DNA of 64,000 nt from Brachybacterium sp042666875 (GCF_042666875.1 NZ_JBHTCX010000009.1:58727-122726), one strand, 5' to 3'; shown: positions 25,134 to 36,432, counted from the first letter of the stretch. The notes: a model not told the origin generated them from the letters alone. Program-made: numbers and translations.

Positions 25134-25631
25134 ATGGCTTCGATCACCTTCAAGAACACTCCCGTGACCACCGTCGGCGAGCTGCCCGCCCAGGGCTCCC
25201 CGCTGCCGGCCTTCGAGCTCGTCGGCCAGGACCTCGGGCCCGTCTCCAGTGCGGACCTCGCCGGCAAGCGCATCGTGCTGAACATCTTCCCCTCGCTCGA
25301 CACGGGCACCTGCGCGACCTCCGTGCGAAAGTTCAACGAGCTCGCCGCCTCGCTCGAGAACACCGTGGTCGTGTGCGTGTCCAAGGACCTCCCCTTCGCC
25401 CAGGCCCGCTTCTGCGGCGCCGAGGGCATCGAGAACGTCGTCACCGGCTCCGCGTTCCGCTCCAGCTTCGGCGAGGACTACGGCGCGACCATGAGCGACG
25501 GCCCGCTGGCCGGCCTGCTCTCCCGCGCCGTCGTCGTCGCCGACGCCGACGGCAACGTCGTGCACACGCAGCAGGTGGCCGAGGTCGCCGAGGAGCCGGA
25601 CTACGACGCCGCGGTCGCCTCCCTGAGCTGA
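25134..25631 (+). CDS. tpx: Thiol peroxidase (atypical 2-Cys peroxiredoxin)
   Basis: A 165-residue peroxiredoxin that reduces hydrogen peroxide and alkyl hydroperoxides through thioredoxin. The peroxidatic Cys60 is in SLDTGTCATSVRKFNE and the resolving Cys94 in FAQARFCGAEG, which is the Tpx arrangement. Cytoplasmic. It lies alone, with about 100 nt on each side. Full family length. Confidence 0.95.
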   Translation: MASITFKNTPVTTVGELPAQGSPLPAFELVGQDLGPVSSADLAGKRIVLNIFPSLDTGTCATSVRKFNELAASLENTVVVCVSKDLPFAQARFCGAEGIENVVTGSAFRSSFGEDYGATMSDGPLAGLLSRAVVVADADGNVVHTQQVAEVAEEPDYDAAVASLS

Positions 25632-25723
25632 CCGTCCTGGCCCCGACCGTCCCGGCGCGAGCTCCCGCTCCTGACGCGACCCGCGCGCGGGGCCCGGGTG
25701 CCCGGACCACGCCCGCGCGGCAG

Positions 25724-25729
25724 TAGGCT
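25724..25729 (+). promoter_or_regulatory. -10-like hexamer TAGGCT before the TSUP permease
   Basis: TAGGCT ends 8 nt before GTG 25738 and no Shine-Dalgarno is visible, fitting a leaderless mRNA. Confidence 0.35.
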
Positions 25730-25737
25730 CGGACGTC

Positions 25738-26538
25738 GTGGAACCCGTCTCGCTGATCGTCCTGCTGGTGATGGGCACCCTCGCCGGAGCGATCAACGCG
25801 GCGGTGGGCTCGGGGTCGCTCCTGACGCTGCCGGTGCTGCTCGCCCTCGGCATGCCACCGGGGACCGCCGTGCGCACCAACACGGTCGGCATCCTGTTCT
25901 CCACGATCGGCTCGACCCTCGGCTACCGCCGGGAGATCGCCGAGGAGAAGGGCAATCTGGCGCCGCTGGTCCTGGTCACGGCGCTGTGCGCGGGCCTCGG
26001 CTCGATCCTCCTGCTGCTCTCGCCCGCCGAGGCGCTGGACGTGGTCGTGCCGGTGCTGATCGTCGTCGCCCTCGCTCTGGTGATCTTCCAGAAGCGGCTC
26101 ACCGCCGCGATCCGCGCGCGGCAGGATCGGCGGGCCGCGCGCGCGGCGTCGGCTCCGCAGCGCAGCCCGTACCGGTCACCCGGTCTCGTCGGCGCGATGG
26201 GCGCCGCCTCCGTCTACGGCGGGTACTTCACCGCTGCCCAGGGCATCCTCTACCTGGGGATCCTCGGTGCCCTGACGGGGCGCACGATGGGGTCGGTCAA
26301 CAGCATCAAGAATCTGATGAGCCTGGTGGTCAACGTCGCGGCCGCGGCCGTCTACGTGCTCGCGCACTTCCTGATCGGCTCCGAGATCGTGTGGCCGGCG
26401 ACCGCGGCGATCGCCGTCGGCGCCCTGCTGGGCGGCTACTTCGGTGCGCACCTGGCCAAGAAGCTGCCCGACTGGCTGCTGCGCGGGATCATCGTGGTCG
26501 TCGCGCTGGTCGCGATCGTCCGCCAGATCACCGGCTGA
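25738..26538 (+). CDS. TSUP family permease (TauE/SafE-like)
   Basis: A 266-residue membrane protein with about eight segments in two repeats. The first repeat has GAINAAVGSGSLLTLPVLLALGMPPGTAVRTNTVGI and the second GAMGAASVYGGYFTAAQGILYLGIL, the TauE/SafE signatures. TSUP proteins move sulfur oxyanions or organic sulfonates/acids. The N-terminal GTG was chosen from the frame and the nearby TAGGCT. The 3' end overlaps the convergent hydrolase by 11 nt. Substrate unknown. Confidence 0.88.
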   Translation: MEPVSLIVLLVMGTLAGAINAAVGSGSLLTLPVLLALGMPPGTAVRTNTVGILFSTIGSTLGYRREIAEEKGNLAPLVLVTALCAGLGSILLLLSPAEALDVVVPVLIVVALALVIFQKRLTAAIRARQDRRAARAASAPQRSPYRSPGLVGAMGAASVYGGYFTAAQGILYLGILGALTGRTMGSVNSIKNLMSLVVNVAAAAVYVLAHFLIGSEIVWPATAAIAVGALLGGYFGAHLAKKLPDWLLRGIIVVVALVAIVRQITG

Positions 26539-27319
26539 GGAACGGCAGGACGCGTGCGAGCACCTCGTCGGGCGGGGACAGGGTCCCGCCGTGGTCCCGG
26601 CCGGGCAGGGGGACGAAGGCGGCGCCCGGCATCGTCTCCGCCGCGTGCCGGGACTCCTCGAACCGGGGATGGTTCTCGGTCCCGGTCATCCACAGCGTCG
26701 GGACCTCACAGGCGGCGAGGACCGTCTCGGAGACGCCGGGGGTGGCGTCCGTGGCGGTCAGCAGAGCCGCCATCGCCAGCGGGTCCGCGGCCAGGAACGC
26801 CTCGCGGGTGGCGCGGGCCCGGCGCGAGCTGACGTCCGGCCCCAGTCCCTGGCCGGCGCAGAACGCCTCCATCCCGCCCTCGCGCACCGCGTCGATGACG
26901 CCCGGGAAGAACACGGAGTCCACGGCCCCGCGCTGCGCTGCGGCGGAGCCGCCCAGGCACACCAGATGGGTGACCCGCTCGGGATGCTCGAGCGTCGCGG
27001 CGAGGGCCACGCGCGCCCCCAGCGAGTACCCCATCAGGCCGGCCCGGTCCACGTCCTCCGCCTCCAGCACGGCCAGCAGGTCCGCGACGAACCGATCCTG
27101 GGCGTAGCTCGAGCTCTCGTGCGGCTTCTCGGAGCCTCCGTGACCGCGCAGGTCCACCCGGATCACGGTGTGCTCGGCCGCCAGCGGCGCGAGGTAGCCC
27201 AGCCCGCGCCAGATCGCCCGCGACAGCACCGACCCGTGCAGGAGCACCAGGGCCGGCCCGGACCCGGAGACGTCGTAGCGCAGCCGGACCCCGTCGGCGG
27301 GGGAGTGGACGAGGGGCAC
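26528..27319 (-). CDS. Alpha/beta-fold hydrolase
   Basis: A 263-residue protein of the alpha/beta-hydrolase family. The nucleophile Ser99 lies in GYSLGARVAL, the oxyanion strand is LVLLHGSVLSRAIW, and the catalytic His is in RDHGGT near residue 245. Substrate class (ester, lactone or other) cannot be assigned. GTG 27319 has AAGGA 6-10 nt upstream. It follows the IDH terminator on the same strand, so it has its own promoter or depends on read-through. Confidence 0.85.
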   Translation of the reverse strand: MPLVHSPADGVRLRYDVSGSGPALVLLHGSVLSRAIWRGLGYLAPLAAEHTVIRVDLRGHGGSEKPHESSSYAQDRFVADLLAVLEAEDVDRAGLMGYSLGARVALAATLEHPERVTHLVCLGGSAAAQRGAVDSVFFPGVIDAVREGGMEAFCAGQGLGPDVSSRRARATREAFLAADPLAMAALLTATDATPGVSETVLAACEVPTLWMTGTENHPRFEESRHAAETMPGAAFVPLPGRDHGGTLSPPDEVLARVLPFLSR

Positions 27320-27378
27320 GGGATCCTTCCGGCGGTGGGCGGTGGGCGGTGAGGGTGTGCGGGGCCGAGCGGCGGGAC

Positions 27379-27417
27379 GAGTCCGGCCCGGTCCGCACTG
27401 CGGGCCGGGCCGGACTC
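27379..27417 (-). terminator. Long GC hairpin ending the IDH transcript
   Basis: Arms 27379-27395 and 27401-27417 pair over 17 bp (one G-T wobble) with a 5-nt loop CACTG, starting about 25 nt after the IDH stop on the minus strand. No clear T-run. Confidence 0.7.
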
Positions 27418-27442
27418 CAGGACGCTCAGGGGAGGGGAGGCC

Positions 27443-29671
<2,229 letters not shown>

Positions 29672-29706
29672 GTGTCGCGGGGCTCCCTCGGGTCGGTGCG
29701 TCATGT

Positions 29707-29724
29707 GTCTTGACGTCAAGACTA
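29707..29724 (-). promoter_or_regulatory. Perfect 16-bp palindrome over the predicted IDH promoter
   Basis: GTCTTGACGTCAAGAC (29707-29722) is self-complementary. On the minus strand TAGTCT (29724-29719) can be a -10 box, which puts the expected start of transcription near 29712, inside the palindrome. A dimeric regulator bound here would block or control initiation. The regulator cannot be named from sequence. Confidence 0.55.
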
Positions 29725-29811
29725 ATCGACGGCGGAACGGGGCCGGCGGCGTCGATCCGGTCGCCTCCACGGTACGGGACGCACCCGCCGGCACGCTCCT
29801 GGGGAGGACGG

Positions 29812-31005
29812 TCAGGACCCTGCGTCCGCCTCGGCCACCTCGACCGTCCACGGGTCGGAGAGGACGACGTGGGTGGCGCCCTCCTCGTCCACCGTGACCG
29901 CGAAGGCGTGCGCGTCGTACGGGCCGGCCTGCAGGGCGGAGCGGGTGCAGGTCATGCGCGTGGTCCAGGCCGTCTCGGACGTGGTCACTCCCTCCTCGCC
30001 GATCCATTGCAGGCCGATGTGGCCGGCGTTGCGTGCGCCGGCGACGACCGTGCCGGACTCGGGGGCGGTGAGCACCACTCCCTGGAGCAGGGCGCGGGTG
30101 CCGAGGTCCTCGGAGCTGATCGTGACCTCGGCGTCGACCCCCGCGCCGAGCTGATCCTCGGGGACGGCAGCAGGGACGCTGGTCTCCTGGTCGCTCACGG
30201 TGACGCTGAGCCCGTCCCCGTCGCCGACGGGCTCCAGCGGGGAACGGCAGCCCAGAGGGGAGAGATCGGCGGGGATCTCGCCCTCGGGAGCGGTGGCCGC
30301 CCCGGGGACCGGCTGCGGCGCCCCGTCGACGACGTCGAACAGGACGTCATCGGACGTGCTCCAGCCGGCGTCGTCCTCGCCGCGGTCGGGCCCGTCGATC
30401 CCGCCGCCCGAGAGGGCGAGCAGATACTGCCCGTCCGGCAGCGCGGCGTCGTCGCAGGTGCCCAGTGTCAGCCGGGCCGTCACGGCCGACGGTGCCGCGC
30501 CCTCGCCCGGGATCTCGACGCGCTCGCGCGCCACGATCGGCGGAGTCGGGGCTCCGTCGGTCCCCATCTCGTCGTACCCCTCGGCCGGCGCACCCCGGTT
30601 CGCCGGGTCGGCGGGGACGACGACGGCCTCGGGGACGAACCCGCCATAGCTGTAGCCGTCCTGGAGCTGGAACGGGCCGCTGACCACGATGTCGTTGCCG
30701 TCGGTCCGGACCGACTCCGCGGAGAGCACTCCGGGGCCGGCGGCGTGCTCGGGTGCGTCGGCGTCCCCGCCCGGGTCGCACAGCCAGGAAGGGTCCACCG
30801 CGGTGGTCTCGGCCTCGGCCACCGCGGTGGGATCCATCGGCTCCGCGGAGGGGGCGGGCTCGGTGGGCCGGTCTCCCGGCAGGGCGTCGCAGGCACCGAG
30901 CGCGAGCACCACAGCTGCGGCCGCCATCAGTCGCGCCGCACGGGTCCCGACCGGGTGCGCAGTATGCCCGGTCCTCTCGTGCCGGATCCCCACGTTCTCG
31001 TCCAT
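29812..31005 (-). CDS. Secreted lipoprotein of unknown function
   Basis: A 397-residue protein with a lipobox (ALGAC, modified Cys39) after a positively charged N-terminus of about 25 residues and a hydrophobic stretch of 13. The mature part is rich in Asp, Glu, Pro and Ala, and appears beta-rich, with several Cys (WLCDPGGD, GTCDDAALPDG, LGCRSPLEP, MTCTRSAL) that could form disulfides outside the cell. No family is recognised. It lies on the minus strand beside the ZIP gene but is separated by about 60 nt, so co-transcription is possible. Confidence 0.78.
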   Translation of the reverse strand: MDENVGIRHERTGHTAHPVGTRAARLMAAAAVVLALGACDALPGDRPTEPAPSAEPMDPTAVAEAETTAVDPSWLCDPGGDADAPEHAAGPGVLSAESVRTDGNDIVVSGPFQLQDGYSYGGFVPEAVVVPADPANRGAPAEGYDEMGTDGAPTPPIVARERVEIPGEGAAPSAVTARLTLGTCDDAALPDGQYLLALSGGGIDGPDRGEDDAGWSTSDDVLFDVVDGAPQPVPGAATAPEGEIPADLSPLGCRSPLEPVGDGDGLSVTVSDQETSVPAAVPEDQLGAGVDAEVTISSEDLGTRALLQGVVLTAPESGTVVAGARNAGHIGLQWIGEEGVTTSETAWTTRMTCTRSALQAGPYDAHAFAVTVDEEGATHVVLSDPWTVEVAEADAGS

Positions 31006-31066
31006 CTCGCCCCTTCTCCATCCTCCGGCTCGCTCCCCGGATCCCCCGCGCCTGCCCGCGTGCCGC

Positions 31067-31906
31067 TCACAGCACCAGCAGCGTCACCGCCATGATCGCC
31101 ATACCCGCGATCAGCGAGTAGATCACCGTGTGGTGCTCGCCGGTCTCCTCGGCCGCGGGGAGCAGTTCATCCAGCGAGACGAAGACCATCACCCCGGCCA
31201 CGCCGGCGAGTATCGCTCCCATCGCGCCGCCGGTCAGCAGCGGGGCCAGCAGCAGGAACCCGATGACCGCGCCCGCGGGTTCCGCCAGGCCCGTCATCGT
31301 CGCCAACCAGAACGCCGTCCTCCGGGACCCGGTCGCACGGCGCACGGGCACCGCGACCGCGAGACCCTCGGGAATATTGTGCAGCGCGATCGCGGCGACC
31401 ACGGGGATGGCGACCTCCGGGGCCTGCAGGGCGGCGACGAAGGTCGCGAAGCCCTCGGGCACGTTGTGCAGGGCCAGCGCGGCGGCGGTCACCACGCCGG
31501 TGCGCATCAGCCGTGCCTTCAGCGCCCGGTCGGCGACCTGCTCCTCGGGCTCGCGCACCTCGGCCCGCCCGGCGGTGCCGGCCATGCGGCCGGAGAACTC
31601 GTGCGGATTGACGGGCTGCGGCACCAGCCGGTCCAGCACGGCGATCAGGCCGATGCCGACGAAGAAGGAGAGCACGGCCACGCTGGTGCCGCGCCCCGTG
31701 ACCTCTCCGCCGGCCGGCTCGCCGGAGAGGATCCGGGCTCCCTCGGGCATGAGCTCGACGAAGGACACGTAGAGCATCACGCCCGCGGACAGCCCCAGCC
31801 CGCCGGCCAGCATCTTCGGGCTCGTCCCGCGCCCCATCACCCCGAGCGCCGCCCCGATGCTGGTGGCCGCGCCCGCGACGAGGGTGAGCAGGAGGGCGAC
31901 GAGCAC
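31067..31906 (-). CDS. ZIP family metal transporter (ZupT-like)
   Basis: A 279-residue divalent-metal importer with eight membrane segments. HNVPEGFATF and HNIPEGLAVAVP carry the metal-binding His/Glu of ZIP/ZupT proteins, which take up zinc and often iron or manganese. GTG 31906 begins the protein right at the first membrane segment. It is divergent from hisD, with about 100 nt between them. A zinc-responsive (Zur) operator was not obvious there. Confidence 0.92.
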   Translation of the reverse strand: MLVALLLTLVAGAATSIGAALGVMGRGTSPKMLAGGLGLSAGVMLYVSFVELMPEGARILSGEPAGGEVTGRGTSVAVLSFFVGIGLIAVLDRLVPQPVNPHEFSGRMAGTAGRAEVREPEEQVADRALKARLMRTGVVTAAALALHNVPEGFATFVAALQAPEVAIPVVAAIALHNIPEGLAVAVPVRRATGSRRTAFWLATMTGLAEPAGAVIGFLLLAPLLTGGAMGAILAGVAGVMVFVSLDELLPAAEETGEHHTVIYSLIAGMAIMAVTLLVL

Positions 31907-31996
31907 GACTCGACCTTAACCGCCCGCGGCGCCCGTGCCGTGGCGCCGAGCCGCCAGCCCGGTGGGACCGGCGCGCCGTCGTCCCGCCGCTCTTCG

Positions 31997-32002
31997 TAGA
32001 CT
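31997..32002 (+). promoter_or_regulatory. -10-like hexamer TAGACT before hisD
   Basis: TAGACT ends 6 nt before ATG 32009, with no Shine-Dalgarno, as for a leaderless hisD transcript. Confidence 0.45.
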
Positions 32003-32008
32003 GCTCCC

Positions 32009-33346
32009 ATGCCTGATCCCGCCCCCTTCCTCGCCGTGACCGATCTCCGCGGGCGCACGCTCAGCGCCTCGGAGCTGACGGCGGCCCTGCCGCGCGCCGA
32101 GCTGGACGTCGAGTCCGCGGCCCGGGCCGTCCGCCCCGTGGTCGAGGACGTCGCCGCGCGGGGCGCCGATGCCGTCCTGGACGCATCCGAGCGGTTCGAC
32201 GGGGTGCGTCCCGAGCATCTCCGCGTGCCGCAGGCCGAGCTGGACAGAGCTCTCGATGAGCTCGATCCGCAGATCCGGGACGCGCTGGAGCAGTCCGCGG
32301 CCCGGGTGCGGGCCGTCGACGGTGCGCAGCAGCGCCCCGAGGAGACCGTGCAGGTCGTGCCCGGTGGCACCGTCTCCCAGCGGTGGGTGCCGGTGCGGCG
32401 CGTGGGCCTGTACGTGCCCGGTGGTCGTGCCGTGCTGCCCAGCTCCGTGGTGATGAACGTCGTCCCCGCCCAGGTCGCGGGTGTCGGCGAGATCGTGCTG
32501 GCCTCGCCGCCGCAGAAGGAGTTCGGGGGCCTGCCGCACCCGACGATCCTCGCGGCCTGCGCTCTGCTCGGCGTCACCGAGGTGATCGCCGCCGGCGGCG
32601 CCCAGGCGGTCGCACTGCTGGCCCACGGCGCCGAGGACGTCGACGGCGACGGCCCGCTCACGCCCGTCGACCTGGTCACCGGCCCCGGCAACGTGTACGT
32701 CGTCGCTGCCAAGCGCCTGGTGCGGGGCACGGTGGGGATCGACGCCGAGGCCGGTCCCACCGAGATCGCGATCCTCGCGGACCGAGCCGCCGAGCCCGCC
32801 TACCTCGCCGCCGATCTCATCTCCCAGGCGGAGCACGACCCGGCGGCCGCGAGCATCCTGGTCACCGACGCGCCCGAGCTCGTGGGCGCGGTCGAGGCGG
32901 AGCTCGCCCGGCAGGTGCCGCTCGCGCTCCACCGCGAGCGCATCGAGCAGGCACTGCGAGGGCCCCAGAGCGGGGCCGTCCTGGTCGAGGACATCGGTCG
33001 CGGGCTCGAGGTCGTCGACGCCTATGGCGCGGAGCACCTGGAGATCCACACTGCCGACGCCGCAGAGGTCGCCGCGCGCGTCACCAACGCCGGCGCGGTC
33101 TTCGTCGGCCCGCACAGCCCGGTCAGCCTCGGCGACTACGCCGCGGGCTCGAACCATGTCCTGCCCACCGGCGGCAGCTCTCGCTACAGCGGCGGCCTCG
33201 GCGTGCAGACGTTCCTGCGCGGGATCCACGTCGTGGACTACGACCGCGATGCCCTCGCCACGGCCCGCCCGGCGGCGACCACGCTCGCCGCCGCCGAAGG
33301 GCTGCCCGCGCACGGCACGGCGATCGACATCCGCTTCGAGCGTTGA
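32009..33346 (+). CDS. hisD: Histidinol dehydrogenase
   Basis: A 445-residue zinc enzyme that makes the last two oxidations to L-histidine. Signatures include PVRRVGLYVPGGRAVLPSSVVMNVVPAQVAGV, the metal- and substrate-binding LISQAEHDPAAAS, and GSNHVLPTGGSSRYSGGLGVQTFLR. Full length. It stands apart from the other his genes: a hairpin follows its stop and an opposite-strand gene separates it from hisC, so it must have its own transcript. Confidence 0.96.
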   Translation: MPDPAPFLAVTDLRGRTLSASELTAALPRAELDVESAARAVRPVVEDVAARGADAVLDASERFDGVRPEHLRVPQAELDRALDELDPQIRDALEQSAARVRAVDGAQQRPEETVQVVPGGTVSQRWVPVRRVGLYVPGGRAVLPSSVVMNVVPAQVAGVGEIVLASPPQKEFGGLPHPTILAACALLGVTEVIAAGGAQAVALLAHGAEDVDGDGPLTPVDLVTGPGNVYVVAAKRLVRGTVGIDAEAGPTEIAILADRAAEPAYLAADLISQAEHDPAAASILVTDAPELVGAVEAELARQVPLALHRERIEQALRGPQSGAVLVEDIGRGLEVVDAYGAEHLEIHTADAAEVAARVTNAGAVFVGPHSPVSLGDYAAGSNHVLPTGGSSRYSGGLGVQTFLRGIHVVDYDRDALATARPAATTLAAAEGLPAHGTAIDIRFER

Positions 33347-33369
33347 GCCGGGCGGCGGCCCCGCCCGGC
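33347..33369 (+). terminator. Hairpin directly after hisD
   Basis: GCCGGGCG (33347-33354) pairs with CGCCCGGC (33362-33369), beginning at the base after the hisD stop codon. No T-run; consistent with ending hisD before the convergent DUF3054 gene. Confidence 0.5.
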
Positions 33370-33473
33370 AGGTGATCGCCATGCGGTGGACGTCAGCGCC
33401 GAGTCATCCCCTCCTGAGGGCGTGAGAGCGCGCCTGCGTCCCGATTCCTGCGCTGCCGCGGTCCCGGACGGGC

Positions 33474-33950
33474 TCAGGGCGAAGAGCGCCGGCTTCCGTC
33501 GTCCTCGGTGTCGACGGCGGCGGGGGAGGCCTCCTCGGAGTCGGCGTTCGCCGACCCCGCGGCGCTCCCGGTGCCGGCCGCGAGGACCTCGACCCGTTCG
33601 CCGCGGGTGAGGAAGAGAGCCACGGCTCGCCAGCCGAGCATGCCGATCGCGGTGACCACGCCGGTGACGATGACGAAGGATGTCTCCGTGCCACCGCCGA
33701 AGAGGGTGCGGATCGCCATGGCCGTCGCGAGCATGATCGCCCACACGAACAGCCCGTGCGGCCACAGCCGGAACGGTGCACGCCAGGCACGGATCGCCAG
33801 GTGGCCCAGCAGCACGCCGACGGCGAACGGCCACCCCACCAGGAAGAGGTTCTGCGAGGTCAGCGGCGTGCCGTGCTGCACGAAACCGATCGCGACGAAG
33901 AGGATCACGACCAGCAGGTCACCGACCAGAGCACCCAGGGAGCGGAACAT
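33474..33950 (-). CDS. DUF3054 family membrane protein
   Basis: A 158-residue protein with four membrane segments (MFRSLGALVGDLLVVILFVAIGF, PLTSQNLFLVGWPFAVGVLLGHLA, PHGLFVWAIMLATAMAIRTLF, TSFVIVTGVVTAIGMLGWRAVALFL) and a 40-residue acidic tail. This matches DUF3054, common in actinobacteria with no known role. It is inverted between hisD and hisC, breaking the his cluster. Start ATG 33950, well placed for the first membrane segment. Confidence 0.85.
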   Translation of the reverse strand: MFRSLGALVGDLLVVILFVAIGFVQHGTPLTSQNLFLVGWPFAVGVLLGHLAIRAWRAPFRLWPHGLFVWAIMLATAMAIRTLFGGGTETSFVIVTGVVTAIGMLGWRAVALFLTRGERVEVLAAGTGSAAGSANADSEEASPAAVDTEDDGSRRSSP

Positions 33951-34066
33951 GCCCCCAGGGTAAGGGCGGCTCCCGCAGGGTCCTGACCGAGGAGAGGGCA
34001 CGCGTGAGGCGGGCCACGGCGGCCCCCGCAGCCCGGACGGCAGGCTCGTCCCCGCCGCCGGCGTTC

Positions 34067-34072
34067 TACCAT
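34067..34072 (+). promoter_or_regulatory. -10-like hexamer TACCAT before hisC
   Basis: TACCAT ends 7 nt before ATG 34080, which favours that ATG over the in-frame ATG at 34071, as the upstream one would overlap the -10 box. Confidence 0.45.
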
Positions 34073-34079
34073 GGAGACC

Positions 34080-35213
34080 ATGCCTGCGAACTCCGCTCCG
34101 ACCACCGCCACCGCCGCGCTGCCCGTGCCGCGCGACGGGATCGTGGGCGCCGCTCCCTACGGCGCCCCGCAGCTCCCGGTCGAGCACGCGCTCAACGTCA
34201 ACGAGAACCCGTACGGGCCCTCGCCGGAGCTGGCCGAGCACATCGGCCGCGCCGCTGCAGAGGCCGCGCGGGGCCTGAACAGGTACCCGGACCGCGAGGC
34301 GCTCGCCCTGCGCGGCGAGCTCGGCGAGTACCTCGCCGCCGAATCCGGCATCCCGGCACCGGCTCCCGAGGCGGTGTGGGCCGCCAACGGGTCCAACGAG
34401 GTCATGCACCAGCTGCTGCTGGCCTACGGCGGCCCCGGCCGCACCGCGCTCGGGTTCACCCCGCACTACTCGATGTACCCGGAGTACGCGCGCGACACCT
34501 ACACCGGGTGGGTCACCGTCGAGCGCGGGCCGGCTCCGGAGTTCGCCCTGACCCCGCAGGCCGTGCGCGAGGCCATCGCCGTGCACCAGCCCAGCATCGT
34601 GGTGCTGACCAGCCCGAACAACCCCACCGGCACCGCGCTGACGCTCGACGTCGTCGAGGCGGCGGCCGCGGCGCTGGCCCCCGCGCGAGGTCTGCTCGTG
34701 GTCGACGAGGCCTACGGCGAGTTCCGCCGCGACGGGGTGGCCAGTGCCCTCACCGTGCTCGAGGATCACCCGAACCTGGTCGTCACCCGCACCATGTCCA
34801 AAGCGTTCGCCCTGGCCGGAGCACGCCTGGGATACTTCGTCGCCGACCCGGCGATCGTGGACGCCGTGCGGGTGGTGCGCCTGCCCTACCACCTCTCCGC
34901 CGTCACGCAGGCGGTGGCCCGCGCCGCCCTCGCCCACCGTGAGGAGCTGCTGGGCAAGGTCGCGCTGCTGCGCACCGAGCGCGACGCCCTGGCCGAGCAC
35001 CTGATCGCCCGGGGCCACAGCGTGGCTCCGTCGGACGCGAACTTCCTCCTCATGCGCACCTTCGCCGACCGCGACGACGTGTTCGAGGCGCTGCTGCGGC
35101 GCGGCGTGCTCGTGCGCGCCGTCGGCCCCGCCGGCTGGCTGCGCGTCTCGGTCGGCACGCCCGAGAACAACGCCGCATTCCGCACCGCCCTCGAGGAGGC
35201 CGACCCCCGATGA
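34080..35213 (+). CDS. hisC: Histidinol-phosphate aminotransferase
   Basis: A 377-residue PLP enzyme that converts imidazole-acetol phosphate and glutamate to histidinol phosphate. LNVNENPYGPSPELAE, the cofactor lysine K241 in TMSKAFALAGARLGY, and TSPNNPTGTALTLD are family signatures. Start 34080 was preferred to 34071 because of the promoter-like TACCAT overlapping the earlier codon. The stop overlaps hisB (ATGA). Confidence 0.95.
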   Translation: MPANSAPTTATAALPVPRDGIVGAAPYGAPQLPVEHALNVNENPYGPSPELAEHIGRAAAEAARGLNRYPDREALALRGELGEYLAAESGIPAPAPEAVWAANGSNEVMHQLLLAYGGPGRTALGFTPHYSMYPEYARDTYTGWVTVERGPAPEFALTPQAVREAIAVHQPSIVVLTSPNNPTGTALTLDVVEAAAAALAPARGLLVVDEAYGEFRRDGVASALTVLEDHPNLVVTRTMSKAFALAGARLGYFVADPAIVDAVRVVRLPYHLSAVTQAVARAALAHREELLGKVALLRTERDALAEHLIARGHSVAPSDANFLLMRTFADRDDVFEALLRRGVLVRAVGPAGWLRVSVGTPENNAAFRTALEEADPR

Positions 35214-35833
35214 CCGACACCGCCGCACCCCGCTCGCCCCGCACCGCGAGCATCTCGCGCACCACCCGCGAGTCCTCCGTCGAGGTCACGCTCGATGTCG
35301 ACGGAACCGGTCAGGTCGACGTCTCGACCACCGTCCCCTTCTTCGATCACATGCTGACCGCACTGGGCACCCACGCCCGCTTCGACCTCACCGTCCGGGC
35401 GAGCGGGGATACCGACATCGACGCCCATCACACCGTCGAGGACACCGCGATCGTGCTCGGTCGCGCGCTGCGCGAAGCCCTCGGCGACAAGCAGGGCATC
35501 TCCCGTTTCGGAGACGCCCTGGTCCCGCTGGACGAGGCGCTCGCACAGGCCGTGGTCGACCTCTCCGGCCGCCCGTACTGCGTCCACAGCGGGGAGAGCG
35601 AGGCCCAGGCCCACCACCTGATCGGCGGGCACTTCACCGGCTCGCTGACCCGGCACGTCTTCGAGTCCATCGCCCATCACGCCGCGATCTGCCTGCACAT
35701 CCGTGTGCTCGACGGCCGCGACCCCCACCACATCGTCGAGGCTCAGTTCAAGGCGCTCGCCCGCGCGCTGCGCACCGCCTGCGCCCGCGACGAGCGCGTC
35801 CTCGACGTGCCCTCCACGAAGGGAGCCCTGTGA
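35210..35833 (+). CDS. hisB: Imidazoleglycerol-phosphate dehydratase
   Basis: A 207-residue monofunctional IGPD, which dehydrates imidazole-glycerol phosphate. The manganese-binding repeats are visible: DHMLTALGTHARFDL, HHTVEDTAIVLG and HHLIGGHF. No histidinol-phosphatase domain, the usual actinobacterial state. It overlaps hisC by 4 nt and the following gene by 4 nt. Confidence 0.96.
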   Translation: MTDTAAPRSPRTASISRTTRESSVEVTLDVDGTGQVDVSTTVPFFDHMLTALGTHARFDLTVRASGDTDIDAHHTVEDTAIVLGRALREALGDKQGISRFGDALVPLDEALAQAVVDLSGRPYCVHSGESEAQAHHLIGGHFTGSLTRHVFESIAHHAAICLHIRVLDGRDPHHIVEAQFKALARALRTACARDERVLDVPSTKGAL

Positions 35834-36432
35834 GCACTCCTGACCGCCCCGACCCCACCGAGGACCCGGGCGGCTCCGGCGACATCGACGCCGAGTTCGC
35901 CCGCCTGACCGAAGGCCTCTCCCTCGACGAGGGGGCGCCCCTGACCGTCGACGACGTGCTGTCCGACGGTGAGGACGACCAGGAGCCGACCCTCGCCGTC
36001 GTCGCCACGTCCGTGGCGTCGGCGAAGGCCCTGGCCGGTGCGATCCGCCTGGGCCGAGAGGCACGCACCGACGGGATCGACATCCCGGCCGCCACCCGCA
36101 CCCTGGACACCCGCACGGGGGCCATCGCCGTGGGCGCCCTGCCCGAGAACACCGCCCACGACCTCGCGGCGATCGCCTCGACGGCACTGCAGCGCAACGG
36201 CATCGTGCTGTTCTGGCGCCGCGGCGACCGCATGACCGCCACTCGCTACCGCAACGGCGAGCGCGGCGAGGACGTCTCCCCGGCGATCGTGCTCGGCGCG
36301 GTCGACGACATCGTCGAGCAGCTCCTGCTGGGCGCGACGGGCCTGGACGAGCTGGACGAGGGGATCGACCCCGCGACGATCACCCGCACCGAGGCCCTGA
36401 AGTGGATCGCCTCCGGGAAGAAGCGCTCATGA
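35830..36432 (+). CDS. Uncharacterised protein between hisB and hisH
   Basis: A 200-residue soluble protein without a recognised domain. The acidic N-terminus (about 55 residues) looks disordered; the remainder has an alternating pattern (RTLDTRTGAIAVGALPENTAHDLAAIASTALQ, IVLFWRRGDRMTATRY) suggesting an alpha/beta fold. It overlaps hisB (GTGA) and hisH (ATGA), so it is strictly co-expressed with histidine biosynthesis. It could be a regulator or an assembly factor; no motif shows an enzymatic activity. Confidence 0.75.
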   Translation: MSTPDRPDPTEDPGGSGDIDAEFARLTEGLSLDEGAPLTVDDVLSDGEDDQEPTLAVVATSVASAKALAGAIRLGREARTDGIDIPAATRTLDTRTGAIAVGALPENTAHDLAAIASTALQRNGIVLFWRRGDRMTATRYRNGERGEDVSPAIVLGAVDDIVEQLLLGATGLDELDEGIDPATITRTEALKWIASGKKRS

